Both the position numbers and the translations under genes were made by a program. Of a stretch of DNA of 64,000 bases, positions 1-8,681 are shown one piece after another. Origin of the DNA: Oscillatoria nigro-viridis PCC 7112 (lineage in GTDB: Bacteria; Cyanobacteriota; Cyanobacteriia; Cyanobacteriales; Microcoleaceae); NCBI RefSeq assembly GCF_000317475.1, contig NC_019729.1, positions 3,548,501-3,612,500 of the forward strand, written 5' to 3'. Numbering within the stretch: position 1 is the first letter of the stretch; each line of letters opens with the position of its first letter. The notes below the pieces were generated by a model that saw nothing but the letters and a program-made list of their open reading frames with translations, did not search any database and was not told the origin of the DNA.

Positions 1-1
1 T

Positions 2-1132
2 GCCTGGGAATCGACGCAGCAGTATTCGGAGTGGGAAGAAAGGATAGTTCGCTCGCTCGCTTCTCAAGCAGCAATCTCGATCGAGCGCAATCAACTCCAA
101 GACAGCATAGAAAATTTGTTCGAGGGCTTCGTCAAAGCCTCGGTGCAAGTCATAGAAGCCAGAGACCCCTGTACCTACGGCCATTCAGAACGAGTAGCAG
201 CCCTCACAGTACGCCTTTCAGAAGAAGTAAACACCGTCACCAGCGGAGGACTGCGCTCTATTTACTTTAACAACCGCCAAATTCAAGAACTTCGCTACGC
301 CGCCCTGCTTCACGATTTTGGCAAAATTGGAGTGCCCGAAGCAGTTTTGACCAAACAGAAAAAGCTCTACCCCGCACAGCTAGAAATCATTCGCCACCGC
401 TTTGGCTTAGCTCAACGGACGATGGAAATGGAATGCGTCCAGTCTAAATATAAATACTTGCTGGAGCATTCAGCCTACCGAAAACACTCGAACCAGGAGC
501 CAGAGTGCGCTCAATGCCAGGAAATCGAACAGCTAGACACTAAGCTAGCAGAGGCCAAAAGCAGATTAGCAGAATACTGGGAAGTGCTGCTAGAGGCAAA
601 CGAGCCTCACATTTTGGCAGCAGAACCCCTAGCTCAACTGCGAGAAATTTCTCGACAAACTTACAGAGATATAGATGGGGCAAAGAAACCCCTGCTGAAC
701 CCAGACGAGATCGTGCAATTGATGGTGTCGAGGGGCAACCTGACGCCGGAAGAACGATCGGCAATAGAATTTCACGTAACTCACACTTACGAGTTTCTCA
801 AACAAATTCCTTGGACAAAGGATTTAAAAAATATTCCAGACATTGCCTACGGACATCACGAAAAACTCGACGGCACTGGCTATCCGCGAGGTTTAAACAA
901 GTCAGAAATTCCAATTCAAGCACAATTGATGACGATCGCCGATATTTACGACGCCCTGACAGCAGGCGATCGACCCTACAAGCGAGCTCTGCGAACAGAG
1001 GCAGCGATGAAAATTTTGCGGCAAGAAGCTGCTCACAATAAAATAAACGCCGATTTGTTAGAACTGTTCGATCACCGCCAAGTCTTTAACGTTCTCGGAC
1101 ACAGCTTGGATGTTAAAGTCGAATCAGCCTAG
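2..1132 (+). CDS. HD-GYP domain phosphohydrolase (5' truncated by window edge)
   Basis: The reading frame is open from the first bases of the window, so this is the C-terminal part of a longer protein; an internal TTG at 116 is unlikely to be the start. The first 35 codons (ASQAAISIERNQL) look like the end of a GAF domain. An HD domain follows: the HD pair is at about 311-316 (LLHDFGKIG) and the HHEKLDGTGYP signature at about 850-885, which defines the HD-GYP subclass known to hydrolyse cyclic di-GMP. Between the two motifs is an insertion of about 130 residues with a Cys-x-x-Cys pair (ECAQC), longer than in a minimal HD-GYP domain. Likely role: a GAF-regulated cytosolic signalling phosphodiesterase. 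The substrate is inferred from the family. Confidence 0.9.
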   Translation, partial: AWESTQQYSEWEERIVRSLASQAAISIERNQLQDSIENLFEGFVKASVQVIEARDPCTYGHSERVAALTVRLSEEVNTVTSGGLRSIYFNNRQIQELRYAALLHDFGKIGVPEAVLTKQKKLYPAQLEIIRHRFGLAQRTMEMECVQSKYKYLLEHSAYRKHSNQEPECAQCQEIEQLDTKLAEAKSRLAEYWEVLLEANEPHILAAEPLAQLREISRQTYRDIDGAKKPLLNPDEIVQLMVSRGNLTPEERSAIEFHVTHTYEFLKQIPWTKDLKNIPDIAYGHHEKLDGTGYPRGLNKSEIPIQAQLMTIADIYDALTAGDRPYKRALRTEAAMKILRQEAAHNKINADLLELFDHRQVFNVLGHSLDVKVESA

Positions 1133-1424
1133 ACGAGTCGGGCGTGCTGTGCTAAAAAGTAAGTAGGCAATCGGGCGCTATCGAGTGTCAGCAGTCAAAT
1201 CAATCCACAGCCCAAGCCTGGTCTGGTTTTGACGCCGTTGAGTACAGGTTAAAAAACAGGCTCTGTGCAGCCGTCAGTCACATCTATATACTCGGTCAGC
1301 CCGAAAGAATCAAAAGAAAAAGTGAATTTTAGGTCTCTTTTTAGAGTATGCTAGTTGAGCAACGACTGACCACATAGAAGACTAGAAAAGTTTCTCTGTA
1401 ATCGGTGTGAGGATGAGAGTGAAT

Positions 1425-3626
1425 ATGTCGAAATTTTTGTGGAGTTACTTACTAATCAGCCCAGCAGTCTTAGGAGCTACCCTAGTAGTTTCTTCGAGCG
1501 CGATGGCAGCAGACGCTCAGCAGGCTGCTGATGCGCTCAATCCCGCTGTCGCCAAAGCTGAAACCGCTGAAACCGCTGAAACCTCCGAAGCGAAACTAAA
1601 TGCTTTAGCTGCTGTTTCCGAAACAACTGCAGCCTCCGAGCCAGTAAAAGAAATTTCCCAAGCCGCTGGCAGCGAAACCCACGCAGCGATTGAAGATTCG
1701 GCCACGGCTGCACCTGAAAGTGCGATCGTCGGAGCCAACACAGCCCCTGCTGAGGCAAATCCCCAAGCGGCATCACAACCTACAAGTGAATCTTTAGCCG
1801 CAGTTGAGCAAACAGTCGCTCAACCAGTAGAAAATTCTGCCGCGGCAGCCCAACTAGAAATTCCAGCCCCGGCAGCTACCGCTCTCCCAGAGCAAATCGG
1901 TGCAGTTCAATTAGAAACTCCAGCCCCCGTAGTGGCAGAGTCGGCAGAACAAAGTTTGCCACAACCGGCTGAATCTTTAGCTCAAACTGCCGCACCACAA
2001 GAGCAAAACCCAGCCGCCACATTAGAACAGCTCAACCAGTACAGCAGCGAAGGTGCTGCCGGCGGCGAAACTCAAGGTCAAGTCACCTCTGTTTCTCAAC
2101 TTTCCGACGTGCGGCCCACAGACTGGGCATTCCAAGCACTGCAATCCCTAGTCGAGCGCTACGGTTGTATTGCCGGGTATCCCGACGGCACCTTCCGCGG
2201 CAACCGCGCCATGACCCGCTACGAATTCGCAGCCGGTTTAAATGCTTGCTTAGACAAGGTTAGCGAGCTAATTAGAGGCGGCACTGGCAACTTCGCCACC
2301 AAAGAAGACTTGGCAGCCCTCCAACGGCTCCAAGAAGAATTTGCAGCGGAACTGGCAACCCTGCGCGGCCGCGTCGATGCTTTGGAAGCTCGGACAGCCG
2401 AACTCGAAGCCAACCAATTCTCAACTACTACCAAGCTGACTGGGGAAGCCATTTTTGCCCTCAGTGACGACTTTGGCGGTAACGTTGGGTTGTTTGGTCG
2501 AGACGAAAGAAGAGTCGGCAGCAACAATAACGAAGCTGTCTTCCAACAGCGGGTGCGTCTCAATTTAAATACGAGCTTCACCGGCAGAGACTTGTTGCTG
2601 ACCAGGCTTCAAGTCGGCAACGGTCGCAACTTCAATCTTGGGGCTACCAGCGAAGGCACTCAAACTTGGAATGTAGTGGGCAGAACCGACAACGTTGTTG
2701 CGCTAGACACCTTGCTGTACAAGTTCCCCGTCGGTCCGCGACTGAACGTTACCCTTGCAGCCAACAATGTCGTTTGGGACGACTTTATCCCGACTGTCAA
2801 CCCTTATTTTGAAGACTTTGACGGTGGCAACGGGTCATTGAGCGCCTTTGGACAGCGGAACCCGATTTATCGTTTAGGTGGCGGTGCAGGTATCGGCTTT
2901 GACTATGCCTTCGGTGGCAGGGGCTTGCTGGGCGGCGTGTTCGGTCCGACTTCTCTGTCATTTGGTTATTTGGCGTCAAATGCAGCGAGTCCGGCTAGGG
3001 GTGCAGGCTTGACGAACGGCGACTACACGGCGATGGGTCAGTTGACTTTTACCCCCGGACGCAACTTGCAAGTTGCTTTCAACTACAACCATGGTTACTT
3101 TAACCGAGGTAACTTTGGGTTTGACAACGGTTTCGGGGCCAGCGTCGCCGGCGGTTTCACCGGTACCGGCGTGGCTAATTCTCTCAACGGTTTGAGCGAA
3201 GGCTTTGATGGCTTCCGGGCTCGCAAAGTTGTCAGCAACTCCTACGGCGCTCAGGCTTCGTTGCGGCTGAGCCCGAGATTTATCCTTGGTGGCTGGGCTG
3301 GTTTAACCAATGCCCGCATTCTCGGCATCGGCGATGCGAGAATCTGGAACTACGCTGTCACCTTGGCTTTGCCTGATTTAGGGAAAGAAGGCAACTTGCT
3401 AGGGATCGTGGTAGGTCGTGAGCCTTACTTGGATAAACTAGAAGCTCCAAGCAGTTTGCGGAGCTTCCGCAACGATGATTCGTATCACGTCGAAGGGTTC
3501 TACAAGTTTCAGCTCTCGGACAACATTTCTGTTACTCCGGGCGTGATTTGGGTAACTAATCCCAATCAAGATGACCGTAATGATGACATCATCATTGGTA
3601 CTCTGAGAACTACTTTCACGTTCTAA
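1425..3626 (+). CDS. SLH domain-containing OprB-type outer-membrane porin
   Basis: This protein of about 733 residues has a signal peptide (hydrophobic SPAVLGATLVVSSS, cleavage near AMA-AD at residues 28-29). An Ala/Glu/Pro-rich low-complexity stretch runs to about residue 220. One S-layer homology domain (about 225-282, PTDWAFQALQSLVERYGC) and a short coiled coil (about 282-329) lead into a beta-barrel-like region ending in Phe (TTFTF), typical of outer-membrane proteins. The order SLH, coiled coil, OprB barrel is that of cyanobacterial SomA/SomB and iron-uptake porins, where the SLH domain binds peptidoglycan-linked polymer. The frame also allows GTG at 1407 and ATG at 1413; ATG at 1425 is preferred because it gives the usual MSKFLW start. 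The long acidic linker before SLH is unusual. The transported solute is unknown. Confidence 0.9.
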   Translation: MSKFLWSYLLISPAVLGATLVVSSSAMAADAQQAADALNPAVAKAETAETAETSEAKLNALAAVSETTAASEPVKEISQAAGSETHAAIEDSATAAPESAIVGANTAPAEANPQAASQPTSESLAAVEQTVAQPVENSAAAAQLEIPAPAATALPEQIGAVQLETPAPVVAESAEQSLPQPAESLAQTAAPQEQNPAATLEQLNQYSSEGAAGGETQGQVTSVSQLSDVRPTDWAFQALQSLVERYGCIAGYPDGTFRGNRAMTRYEFAAGLNACLDKVSELIRGGTGNFATKEDLAALQRLQEEFAAELATLRGRVDALEARTAELEANQFSTTTKLTGEAIFALSDDFGGNVGLFGRDERRVGSNNNEAVFQQRVRLNLNTSFTGRDLLLTRLQVGNGRNFNLGATSEGTQTWNVVGRTDNVVALDTLLYKFPVGPRLNVTLAANNVVWDDFIPTVNPYFEDFDGGNGSLSAFGQRNPIYRLGGGAGIGFDYAFGGRGLLGGVFGPTSLSFGYLASNAASPARGAGLTNGDYTAMGQLTFTPGRNLQVAFNYNHGYFNRGNFGFDNGFGASVAGGFTGTGVANSLNGLSEGFDGFRARKVVSNSYGAQASLRLSPRFILGGWAGLTNARILGIGDARIWNYAVTLALPDLGKEGNLLGIVVGREPYLDKLEAPSSLRSFRNDDSYHVEGFYKFQLSDNISVTPGVIWVTNPNQDDRNDDIIIGTLRTTFTF

Positions 3627-3690
3627 GAGCGGGTTAGAGGAGGCAGGGGGGCCCTACCCTCTCTGCTGGCAACTCTAGATGCCAAGTTTA

Positions 3691-3715
3691 GCCCTGCCTG
3701 CTGCAGGGCTTTTTT
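3691..3715 (+). terminator. Rho-independent terminator of the porin gene
   Basis: A perfect 7-bp stem (gccctgc/gcagggc) with a 5-base loop is followed at once by six T residues, 65 bases after the porin stop codon. Confidence 0.9.
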
Positions 3716-4033
3716 GTGGGCGGGACGAATGGGGTGCCGAGAATCTATGCCGAGAATCTATTAAAAATTAAAAATTATCAGTCATAGACGCAGAAACCCG
3801 GTGTCTTGATGTAGTGCGGTCGTGGAAGGGGAGGAAGTCGAAACGAGAAACTGGGTTTCACAGAAGCGAGACTTCGTAGCTTCCCAACGATCGAGCGATG
3901 AAAGTCGATTAAGTTCAGTGGAAAACCGGGGTATAATAAAAGGTAAAGTTAGGAGTTAGAATTGGGAACTCAACATTGAGGAGAATTTTAACATCTGACT
4001 TAGGAGTTGATAATTCAGATATTTGAAGCAATT
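3716..4033. other. Intergenic region, no gene seen
   Basis: No supported coding frame. The stretch contains a fragment reading 'gaaacccggtgtcttg...gagaaactgggtttc' (about 3790-3858), whose ends are imperfectly inverted and look like a dispersed intergenic repeat. The last 100 bases are A/T-rich and should hold the promoter of the downstream Rrf2-cysK pair, but no clear -10/-35 could be assigned. Confidence 0.4.
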
Positions 4034-4474
4034 ATGGTAGAACTCTCCTGTAAAAGCGAATACGCAATCTTAGCTTTGCTGGAGCTTGCCGATTGCTACG
4101 ATGAAGGCGAGCCTCTGCAAATTCGCCAGATAGCGGCTCAGCAAAATATTCCCGATCGATATTTAGAGCAGTTGCTGGCTACCATGAGACGCTGCGGGCT
4201 GATTCGCAGCCAGCGAGGAGCTAAGGGAGGTTATATCTTGGCGAGGGAACCCTGGAAAATTACCCTCCTAGAAATTATCAACTGTCTCGAAGGCTCAGAG
4301 TTCGATCGCTCTGAAAAAGACTCGCCTGCTCAAACTGTAGAAAGTGCGGTGATTTGGGAAGTTTGGCAAGAAGCTCGATCGATTGCCAACTCAGTTTTGC
4401 AAAAATATACGCTACAGGATCTATGCGAAAAGCGCAATGGCAGACGGCAGCTTGATATCATGTATTACATCTAG
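4034..4474 (+). CDS. Rrf2 family transcriptional regulator (CymR-like context)
   Basis: The 146-residue protein starts with the family's typical MVELSCKSEYAILALLELA. A winged helix-turn-helix follows (QIRQIAAQQNIPDRYLEQLL, then RRCGLIRSQRGAKGGY, the conserved Rrf2 wing). The three-cysteine cluster that holds the Fe-S centre in IscR and NsrR is absent: after INCLEGSEF there is only one Cys, in DLCEKR. It therefore resembles the cluster-free CymR type, which controls sulfur/cysteine genes together with CysK in Firmicutes. Cysteine synthase follows 58 bases downstream on the same strand, which supports a role in cysteine metabolism (inference). A TTG at 4007 would extend the frame, but ATG 4034 matches the family N terminus. 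Confidence 0.88.
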   Translation: MVELSCKSEYAILALLELADCYDEGEPLQIRQIAAQQNIPDRYLEQLLATMRRCGLIRSQRGAKGGYILAREPWKITLLEIINCLEGSEFDRSEKDSPAQTVESAVIWEVWQEARSIANSVLQKYTLQDLCEKRNGRRQLDIMYYI

Positions 4475-4532
4475 TTAAAATATTGCCAACTAGGAATTAA
4501 CATTTACTTTCAACCACAAACTGACAAAGATT

Positions 4533-5495
4533 ATGCGTATTGCTGGCGACATTACAGAATTAGTAGGGCGGACGCCCTTGGTGCAACTCAACCGCATTCC
4601 CCAAGCTGAAGGCTGCGTGGCTCGGATTGTGGTAAAACTCGAAGGCATGAATCCGGCAGCATCGGTGAAAGATCGCATCGGTGTCAATATGGTCAATCAA
4701 GCCGAGGCCGAAGGGCTGATTAGTCCAGGCAAAACGGTTTTAGTGGAACCGACTTCTGGCAATACCGGAATTGCTTTAGCAATGGTGGCGGCGGCTAAGG
4801 GCTACCAGTTGATTTTGACGATGCCGGATACGATGAGTACGGAACGCCGATCGATGCTGCGAGCTTACGGGGCCCAACTAGAACTAACTCCGGGAATTGA
4901 GGGCATGAGCGGCTGCATCCGCCGCGCTCAAGAGATTGTGGACAAAACTCCCAATGCGTATATGTTGCAGCAGTTTCGGAATCCAGCAAACCCGCAGGTT
5001 CACCGTTCCACAACGGCTGAGGAAATTTGGGAAGATACAGACGGCGAGGTGGATTTCCTGATTTCGGGAGTCGGCACTGGCGGTACGATTACGGGTGTGG
5101 CAGAGGTGATTAAGTCCAGGAAGCCCGAGTTTAAGGCGATCGCCGTTGAGCCGGCCAACAGTCAGGTACTGTCGGGCGGAAAGCCAGGGCCTCACAAAAT
5201 TCAAGGTATCGGTGCTGGTTTTGTGCCGCCGGTGCTGAATGTAGATTCGATCGACGAAATTATAGTTGTTACGGATGACGAGGCGATCGCCTACGGCCGC
5301 CGCTTGGCCAGAGAAGAAGGACTTTTGTCCGGTATTTCCAGCGGTGCGGCACTATGTGCGGCAGTGAAAGTCGGCCAGCGCCCGGAAAATGCAGGGAAAT
5401 TGATTGTGATGATTCAGCCTAGCTTCGGCGAACGCTATCTCAGCACTCCCTTGTTCCAAGATCCAGAACTCAATCTGGCGATGGCCCTCAACTAG
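4533..5495 (+). CDS. cysK: Cysteine synthase (O-acetylserine sulfhydrylase)
   Basis: This 320-residue PLP enzyme makes cysteine from O-acetylserine and sulfide. The PLP Schiff-base lysine is K46 in [11 protein letters not shown]. The substrate loop PTSGNTG is at 73-79, and the phosphate-binding GVGTGGT loop and the C-terminal GISSGAA motif are present. Length and motifs are standard for the CysK/CysM fold. Assignment to CysK rather than CysM or cystathionine beta-synthase rests on overall resemblance. It is probably cotranscribed with the upstream Rrf2 regulator and ends at a strong terminator. Confidence 0.93.
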   Translation: MRIAGDITELVGRTPLVQLNRIPQAEGCVARIVVKLEGMNPAASVKDRIGVNMVNQAEAEGLISPGKTVLVEPTSGNTGIALAMVAAAKGYQLILTMPDTMSTERRSMLRAYGAQLELTPGIEGMSGCIRRAQEIVDKTPNAYMLQQFRNPANPQVHRSTTAEEIWEDTDGEVDFLISGVGTGGTITGVAEVIKSRKPEFKAIAVEPANSQVLSGGKPGPHKIQGIGAGFVPPVLNVDSIDEIIVVTDDEAIAYGRRLAREEGLLSGISSGAALCAAVKVGQRPENAGKLIVMIQPSFGERYLSTPLFQDPELNLAMALN

Positions 5496-5528
5496 GCTAG
5501 CCTCCGACCAAAGTCGCAGAAACTCACA

Positions 5529-5563
5529 GCAGGGCGTGCAGTGTACGCCCTGCTTGGCTTTTT
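5529..5563 (+). terminator. Rho-independent terminator of the Rrf2-cysK unit
   Basis: A perfect 9-bp stem (gcagggcgt/acgccctgc) with a 7-base loop is followed by ttggcttttt, 34 bases past the cysK stop. Confidence 0.88.
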
Positions 5564-5644
5564 AGCTTAAAGAATTGCGATAGATTGTAGCTGCCTCGAT
5601 CGCGATCGAGGCCGAATTTCTCAAGGGGATTTTTTTTGAACGAA

Positions 5645-5760
5645 CCGCTTTCGGCGCGTTAACTTCGCGATCGGTAAGCTGTCTTGTCGGGAAGGAAGCA
5701 GCTAACAATTGCTGGGAGGAGGGCTATAGGAGTCCTCAATGTCGATCGGCTGACCACTTC
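5645..5760 (+). ncRNA. ffs: Candidate signal recognition particle RNA (small bacterial type)
   Basis: The gene-free stretch between cysK and the J-domain gene contains ggaaggaagcagc at 5690-5702. This is identical to the most conserved segment of bacterial SRP RNA domain IV (GGAA tetraloop plus the 3' side of the symmetric loop bound by Ffh). The flanks partly fit: agctg upstream (5677-5681) can pair with cagct downstream (5699-5703), as at the base of domain IV. The 5' side reads gtcttgtcg rather than the common gtcaggtcc, so the closing pair is atypical. The ends are estimates; a T-run at about 5774-5778 may end the transcript. The small-type RNA is expected in cyanobacteria. A covariance-model search would decide. 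Confidence 0.45.
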
Positions 5761-5929
5761 CCAAGCCTCAATGTTTTTCTAAAATAGATTTATGATAAGT
5801 TGAAAACTGAGGTTTTTTACTGACAATTCTTGACATTTATATCAGATAAATACTTAATAAATTAGCAAAAAATGATATTTTTGTCAAGCACTTTTTCACA
5901 GATTATCCAGCTTTCAAGGAAATAACAGC

Positions 5930-6610
5930 GTGTCTTCCGTTATCAATCACTACAAAACCCTAAAGATTAGCCCAACAGCAACACAAGCCGAGATTAAACA
6001 AGCATACCGCCGTTTAGTCAAATTATTTCATCCAGACAGCCAGAGTTCCACAGCCGGTCACGAAGAGATTGTCCGCCTCAATGCAGCCTATGAAATATTA
6101 GGAGATGCCCAGCACAGACAATCATACGATCGCCAACTTTCCCAGCAAAGTGAACAGGAATCACCAGTCGCCCCAAACGTCAGCCGCCAGCAAACACAAA
6201 CAGCAAGGGACGCTGACGAACAAATGGAACAGTGGCTGATTAAAGTATACAAACCCGTCAATAGAATGCTCAACAGCATCTTGAAGCCACTTAAAAAAGA
6301 AATAGACGAATTGTCAGCAGATCCGTTTGATGACGAACTGATAGAAAAGTTTCAACTGTATATCGAAACCAGTCGCGAGTTTCTCAAAAAAGCTCATAAC
6401 TTTCTTACATCAATGCCCAATCCATCTAATGTAGCCGGAGTTGCGGCCCATCTCTACTACTGTATCAATCAAGTCGGAGACGGCATAGAAGAATTGTATT
6501 TATTTACCCTCAATTATGACGATCGCCACTTGCACACCGGTCAAGAACTGTTTAGAATTGCAGCTAGACTGCGGCGGGAAGCGCAGGATGAATTAAAATT
6601 TAAAAGTTAA
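5930..6610 (+). CDS. J-domain (DnaJ-like) protein
   Basis: The 226-residue protein has an N-terminal J domain (about residues 6-68: HYKTLKISPTATQAEIKQAY, the HPD tripeptide at 34-36, then AYEILGDAQHRQSYDRQ). The HPD loop stimulates the ATPase of an Hsp70 partner. The rest (about 100-226) is a helical region with no Gly/Phe-rich part or zinc finger, so this is a class III J protein rather than DnaJ itself. The start is GTG, with AAGGA eight bases upstream. The client and function of the C-terminal domain are unknown. Confidence 0.85.
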   Translation: MSSVINHYKTLKISPTATQAEIKQAYRRLVKLFHPDSQSSTAGHEEIVRLNAAYEILGDAQHRQSYDRQLSQQSEQESPVAPNVSRQQTQTARDADEQMEQWLIKVYKPVNRMLNSILKPLKKEIDELSADPFDDELIEKFQLYIETSREFLKKAHNFLTSMPNPSNVAGVAAHLYYCINQVGDGIEELYLFTLNYDDRHLHTGQELFRIAARLRREAQDELKFKS

Positions 6611-6627
6611 AAAAGCAGATTGTTCCT

Positions 6628-6771
6628 TCTTCTTTCTTCCTTCTGCCCTCTGCCCTCTGCCCTCTTCCTTCTGCCCTCTTCCTTCTTACTTCTGCCCTCT
6701 TCCTTCTTACTTCTTACTTCTGCCTTCTGCCTTCTGCCTTCTGCCTTCTGCCTTCTGCCTTCTGCCTTCTT
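6628..6771. repeat. STRR-like pyrimidine-rich heptamer tract
   Basis: About 145 bases are made almost only of the units ccttctg, ccctctg and cttctta repeated in tandem, ending in seven successive cttctgc units just before the stop of the convergent MscS gene. Degenerate heptamer tracts of this kind are known as short tandemly repeated repetitive sequences in filamentous cyanobacteria. Related tracts occur at 60530-60865 and around 32818-33075. Confidence 0.85.
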
Positions 6772-8271
6772 TCAAATTCCAAAAAGAACTTGAATTCGCT
6801 TGCGAATTTTAATAAAAGGAGTTTGTTCCAGAGAGTCGCCATCTAACAATCCCAAATTTCTCAAAGCTTGCTGGCGTTCCGACAATTTTTGAGCAATCTG
6901 ATCGGCTAAATTCGGTTGTTCTCTTAAAAGTTTTTGCAAATCGTGACGTTCCACCACAAACAAAATTGCATCTTCGCTAGTTTTAACAGTCGCCGTTCTC
7001 GGAGTACCCAACAGCAAAGATATTTCCCCAAAAAACTCCCCCTCGTGAAGCGTAGCAATATACTGACCAGCTTTTTGAGAAAGAACTTCTACAGTACCCG
7101 AAAGAATAATATAAAAAGAATCCCCAGGGTCATTTTCTTTACATACAACTTGTCCCGCTGGAAACAGTTGTCGGTAGCCGTATTCAATTAACTGTCGCAG
7201 TTCTAAATCCGTACACTGTTCAAAATAAGTTACTCGCCGCAACAAATCTCGCAGCGTCCAATTATTAGGGGATTTAGGTACTGAATTTTTCGGTTCAGAA
7301 AGGGTGGAATTAGATTTTAAATCTGCTGAATGTTTGGCATTCTGCGGAAAAACTTGTCCGTTGGAATTATCGTCTTTGTGATTGTAAAAAAGTTGAGTTA
7401 ACTCTTGCGGGTTTCGCAGCCACAAATCCCGCTGGGGAAAGGGAATTTCGATATTCCGGTGGCGCAATTCGTAATCTATTAAAAAATTTACTGCACTTTT
7501 AATGGCATCGCTTTCCTGCGGCTGGTCAATCCAAACTAAAAGTTCAAAATTTAAAGCGTTATCTCCAAAACCGTGAAACCATACTTTAGGAGAAGGATGG
7601 GACAAGACATTCGATTCCATCCGCGCCGCAATTAATAGCGCTTCCGTAACTATTACGGGGTCAGATCCGTAAGCAACGCCGACGGGGATGTGGAGGCGGC
7701 ATCTGGGATCTCTGTAACTCCAGTTAATAATGTTAGTTTCGACAAACTTAATATTTGGTATGATTACAAATAGACCGTCAATTGTTTTAATAATGGTAGA
7801 GCGGATTGAAATTGTTTCTACTGTTCCTAATAACTTGTCTATTTCAATAAAGTCTCCGACTCTAATTTGGTGCTCGAATAGCAGGGTGAGACCGCTGATA
7901 AAGTTGCTGGCGAGATTTTGCAAGCCGAAGCCAAAACCAATGCCGACAACCCCAGCCAAGACGGTGAGAGAAGTGAGGTTGATGCCGGCACTTTGCAGGA
8001 CGAATATACAGCCAATAGTTGCTAAAATATAGCTAATGATGGTGGAAATTGCTTCTCGACTGCCGCGATCCAATCTCATCCGAACTAGCACGCTGCGCTT
8101 GATTCCTTCGCTGATAATCTTAGCTATAATCAAGGCAAATATAGCTAAAATTATCAGTTTAACGATCGCACTGATGGACAGATGAGCGTCCCCGATATAG
8201 AAGAGGGGGGTTGTTGTCGCACCAGACAAATTTTCAAAAAAGCGATCGGCTCCTGCAGTAATCGAATTCAT
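6772..8271 (-). CDS. MscS-type mechanosensitive channel with C-terminal cyclic-nucleotide-binding domain
   Basis: The 499-residue inner-membrane protein has three hydrophobic segments (about residues 30-53, 73-96 and 97-125). The third is the Gly/Ala-rich pore helix typical of MscS (LAGVVGIGFGFGLQNLASN), followed by the beta domain (VGDFIEI). After a Ser/Asn-rich linker, residues of about 365-480 form a cNMP-binding domain with a phosphate-binding cassette (GEFFGEISLLLGTPRTATV, keeping the Glu and Arg that contact the cyclic phosphate). The fusion predicts a channel gated or tuned by cAMP or cGMP as well as by tension (inference). ATG at 8271 is preferred; the TTG 57 bases upstream adds a low-complexity stretch. 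Confidence 0.92.
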   Translation of the reverse strand: MNSITAGADRFFENLSGATTTPLFYIGDAHLSISAIVKLIILAIFALIIAKIISEGIKRSVLVRMRLDRGSREAISTIISYILATIGCIFVLQSAGINLTSLTVLAGVVGIGFGFGLQNLASNFISGLTLLFEHQIRVGDFIEIDKLLGTVETISIRSTIIKTIDGLFVIIPNIKFVETNIINWSYRDPRCRLHIPVGVAYGSDPVIVTEALLIAARMESNVLSHPSPKVWFHGFGDNALNFELLVWIDQPQESDAIKSAVNFLIDYELRHRNIEIPFPQRDLWLRNPQELTQLFYNHKDDNSNGQVFPQNAKHSADLKSNSTLSEPKNSVPKSPNNWTLRDLLRRVTYFEQCTDLELRQLIEYGYRQLFPAGQVVCKENDPGDSFYIILSGTVEVLSQKAGQYIATLHEGEFFGEISLLLGTPRTATVKTSEDAILFVVERHDLQKLLREQPNLADQIAQKLSERQQALRNLGLLDGDSLEQTPFIKIRKRIQVLFGI

Positions 8272-8681
8272 TAATATTTGGTAATGGGTAATTGGTGATT
8301 GGTAAGGAGTGATTAGTTTTGAGCGCAACTGAACCGCAAACTGTTAACCATGGCAGGGCCAAGACTAAAAAGTCGAAATTCCGGGCGCGCGCTGTTACAG
8401 GTGCGGGTTCAGTGGCACTCTCTCAAAGACTCGTAACTGATGGGTTAGCAACTGATGGCGAGAAACTCTTTTGTAGCGATATTTTCGGCCGGATATCTGT
8501 GTTGTGGCGTAAAATGGACCTGGCGGCTCGATCGAATAGCGACTTGTTGCCAATATCTGGAAAATTGGTAGAAATTCATTGACAGTACCCTCAAATAATC
8601 GAAAAATTCCAGCAAAAATTAGTTTATCCTTAAGAAGTAAGTCCTTTACAGAACTTAACAAGCTTACCCTACTTGACTTTT
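8272..8681. other. Divergent intergenic region, no supported gene
   Basis: This 410-base stretch lies between the divergent MscS and PTPS-like genes. Short frames exist on both strands but show no recognisable domain and no good ribosome-binding site. It should hold both promoters; no specific site is assigned. Confidence 0.4.

Noticed and set aside
116-1132. TTG at 116 as the start of the HD-GYP gene
   Set aside because: The frame is open upstream to the window edge and encodes the end of a GAF domain, so the gene begins outside.
8319-8661. Short frames between the MscS and PTPS genes on both strands
   Set aside because: No domain, poor starts, overlap with promoter sequence on both sides.
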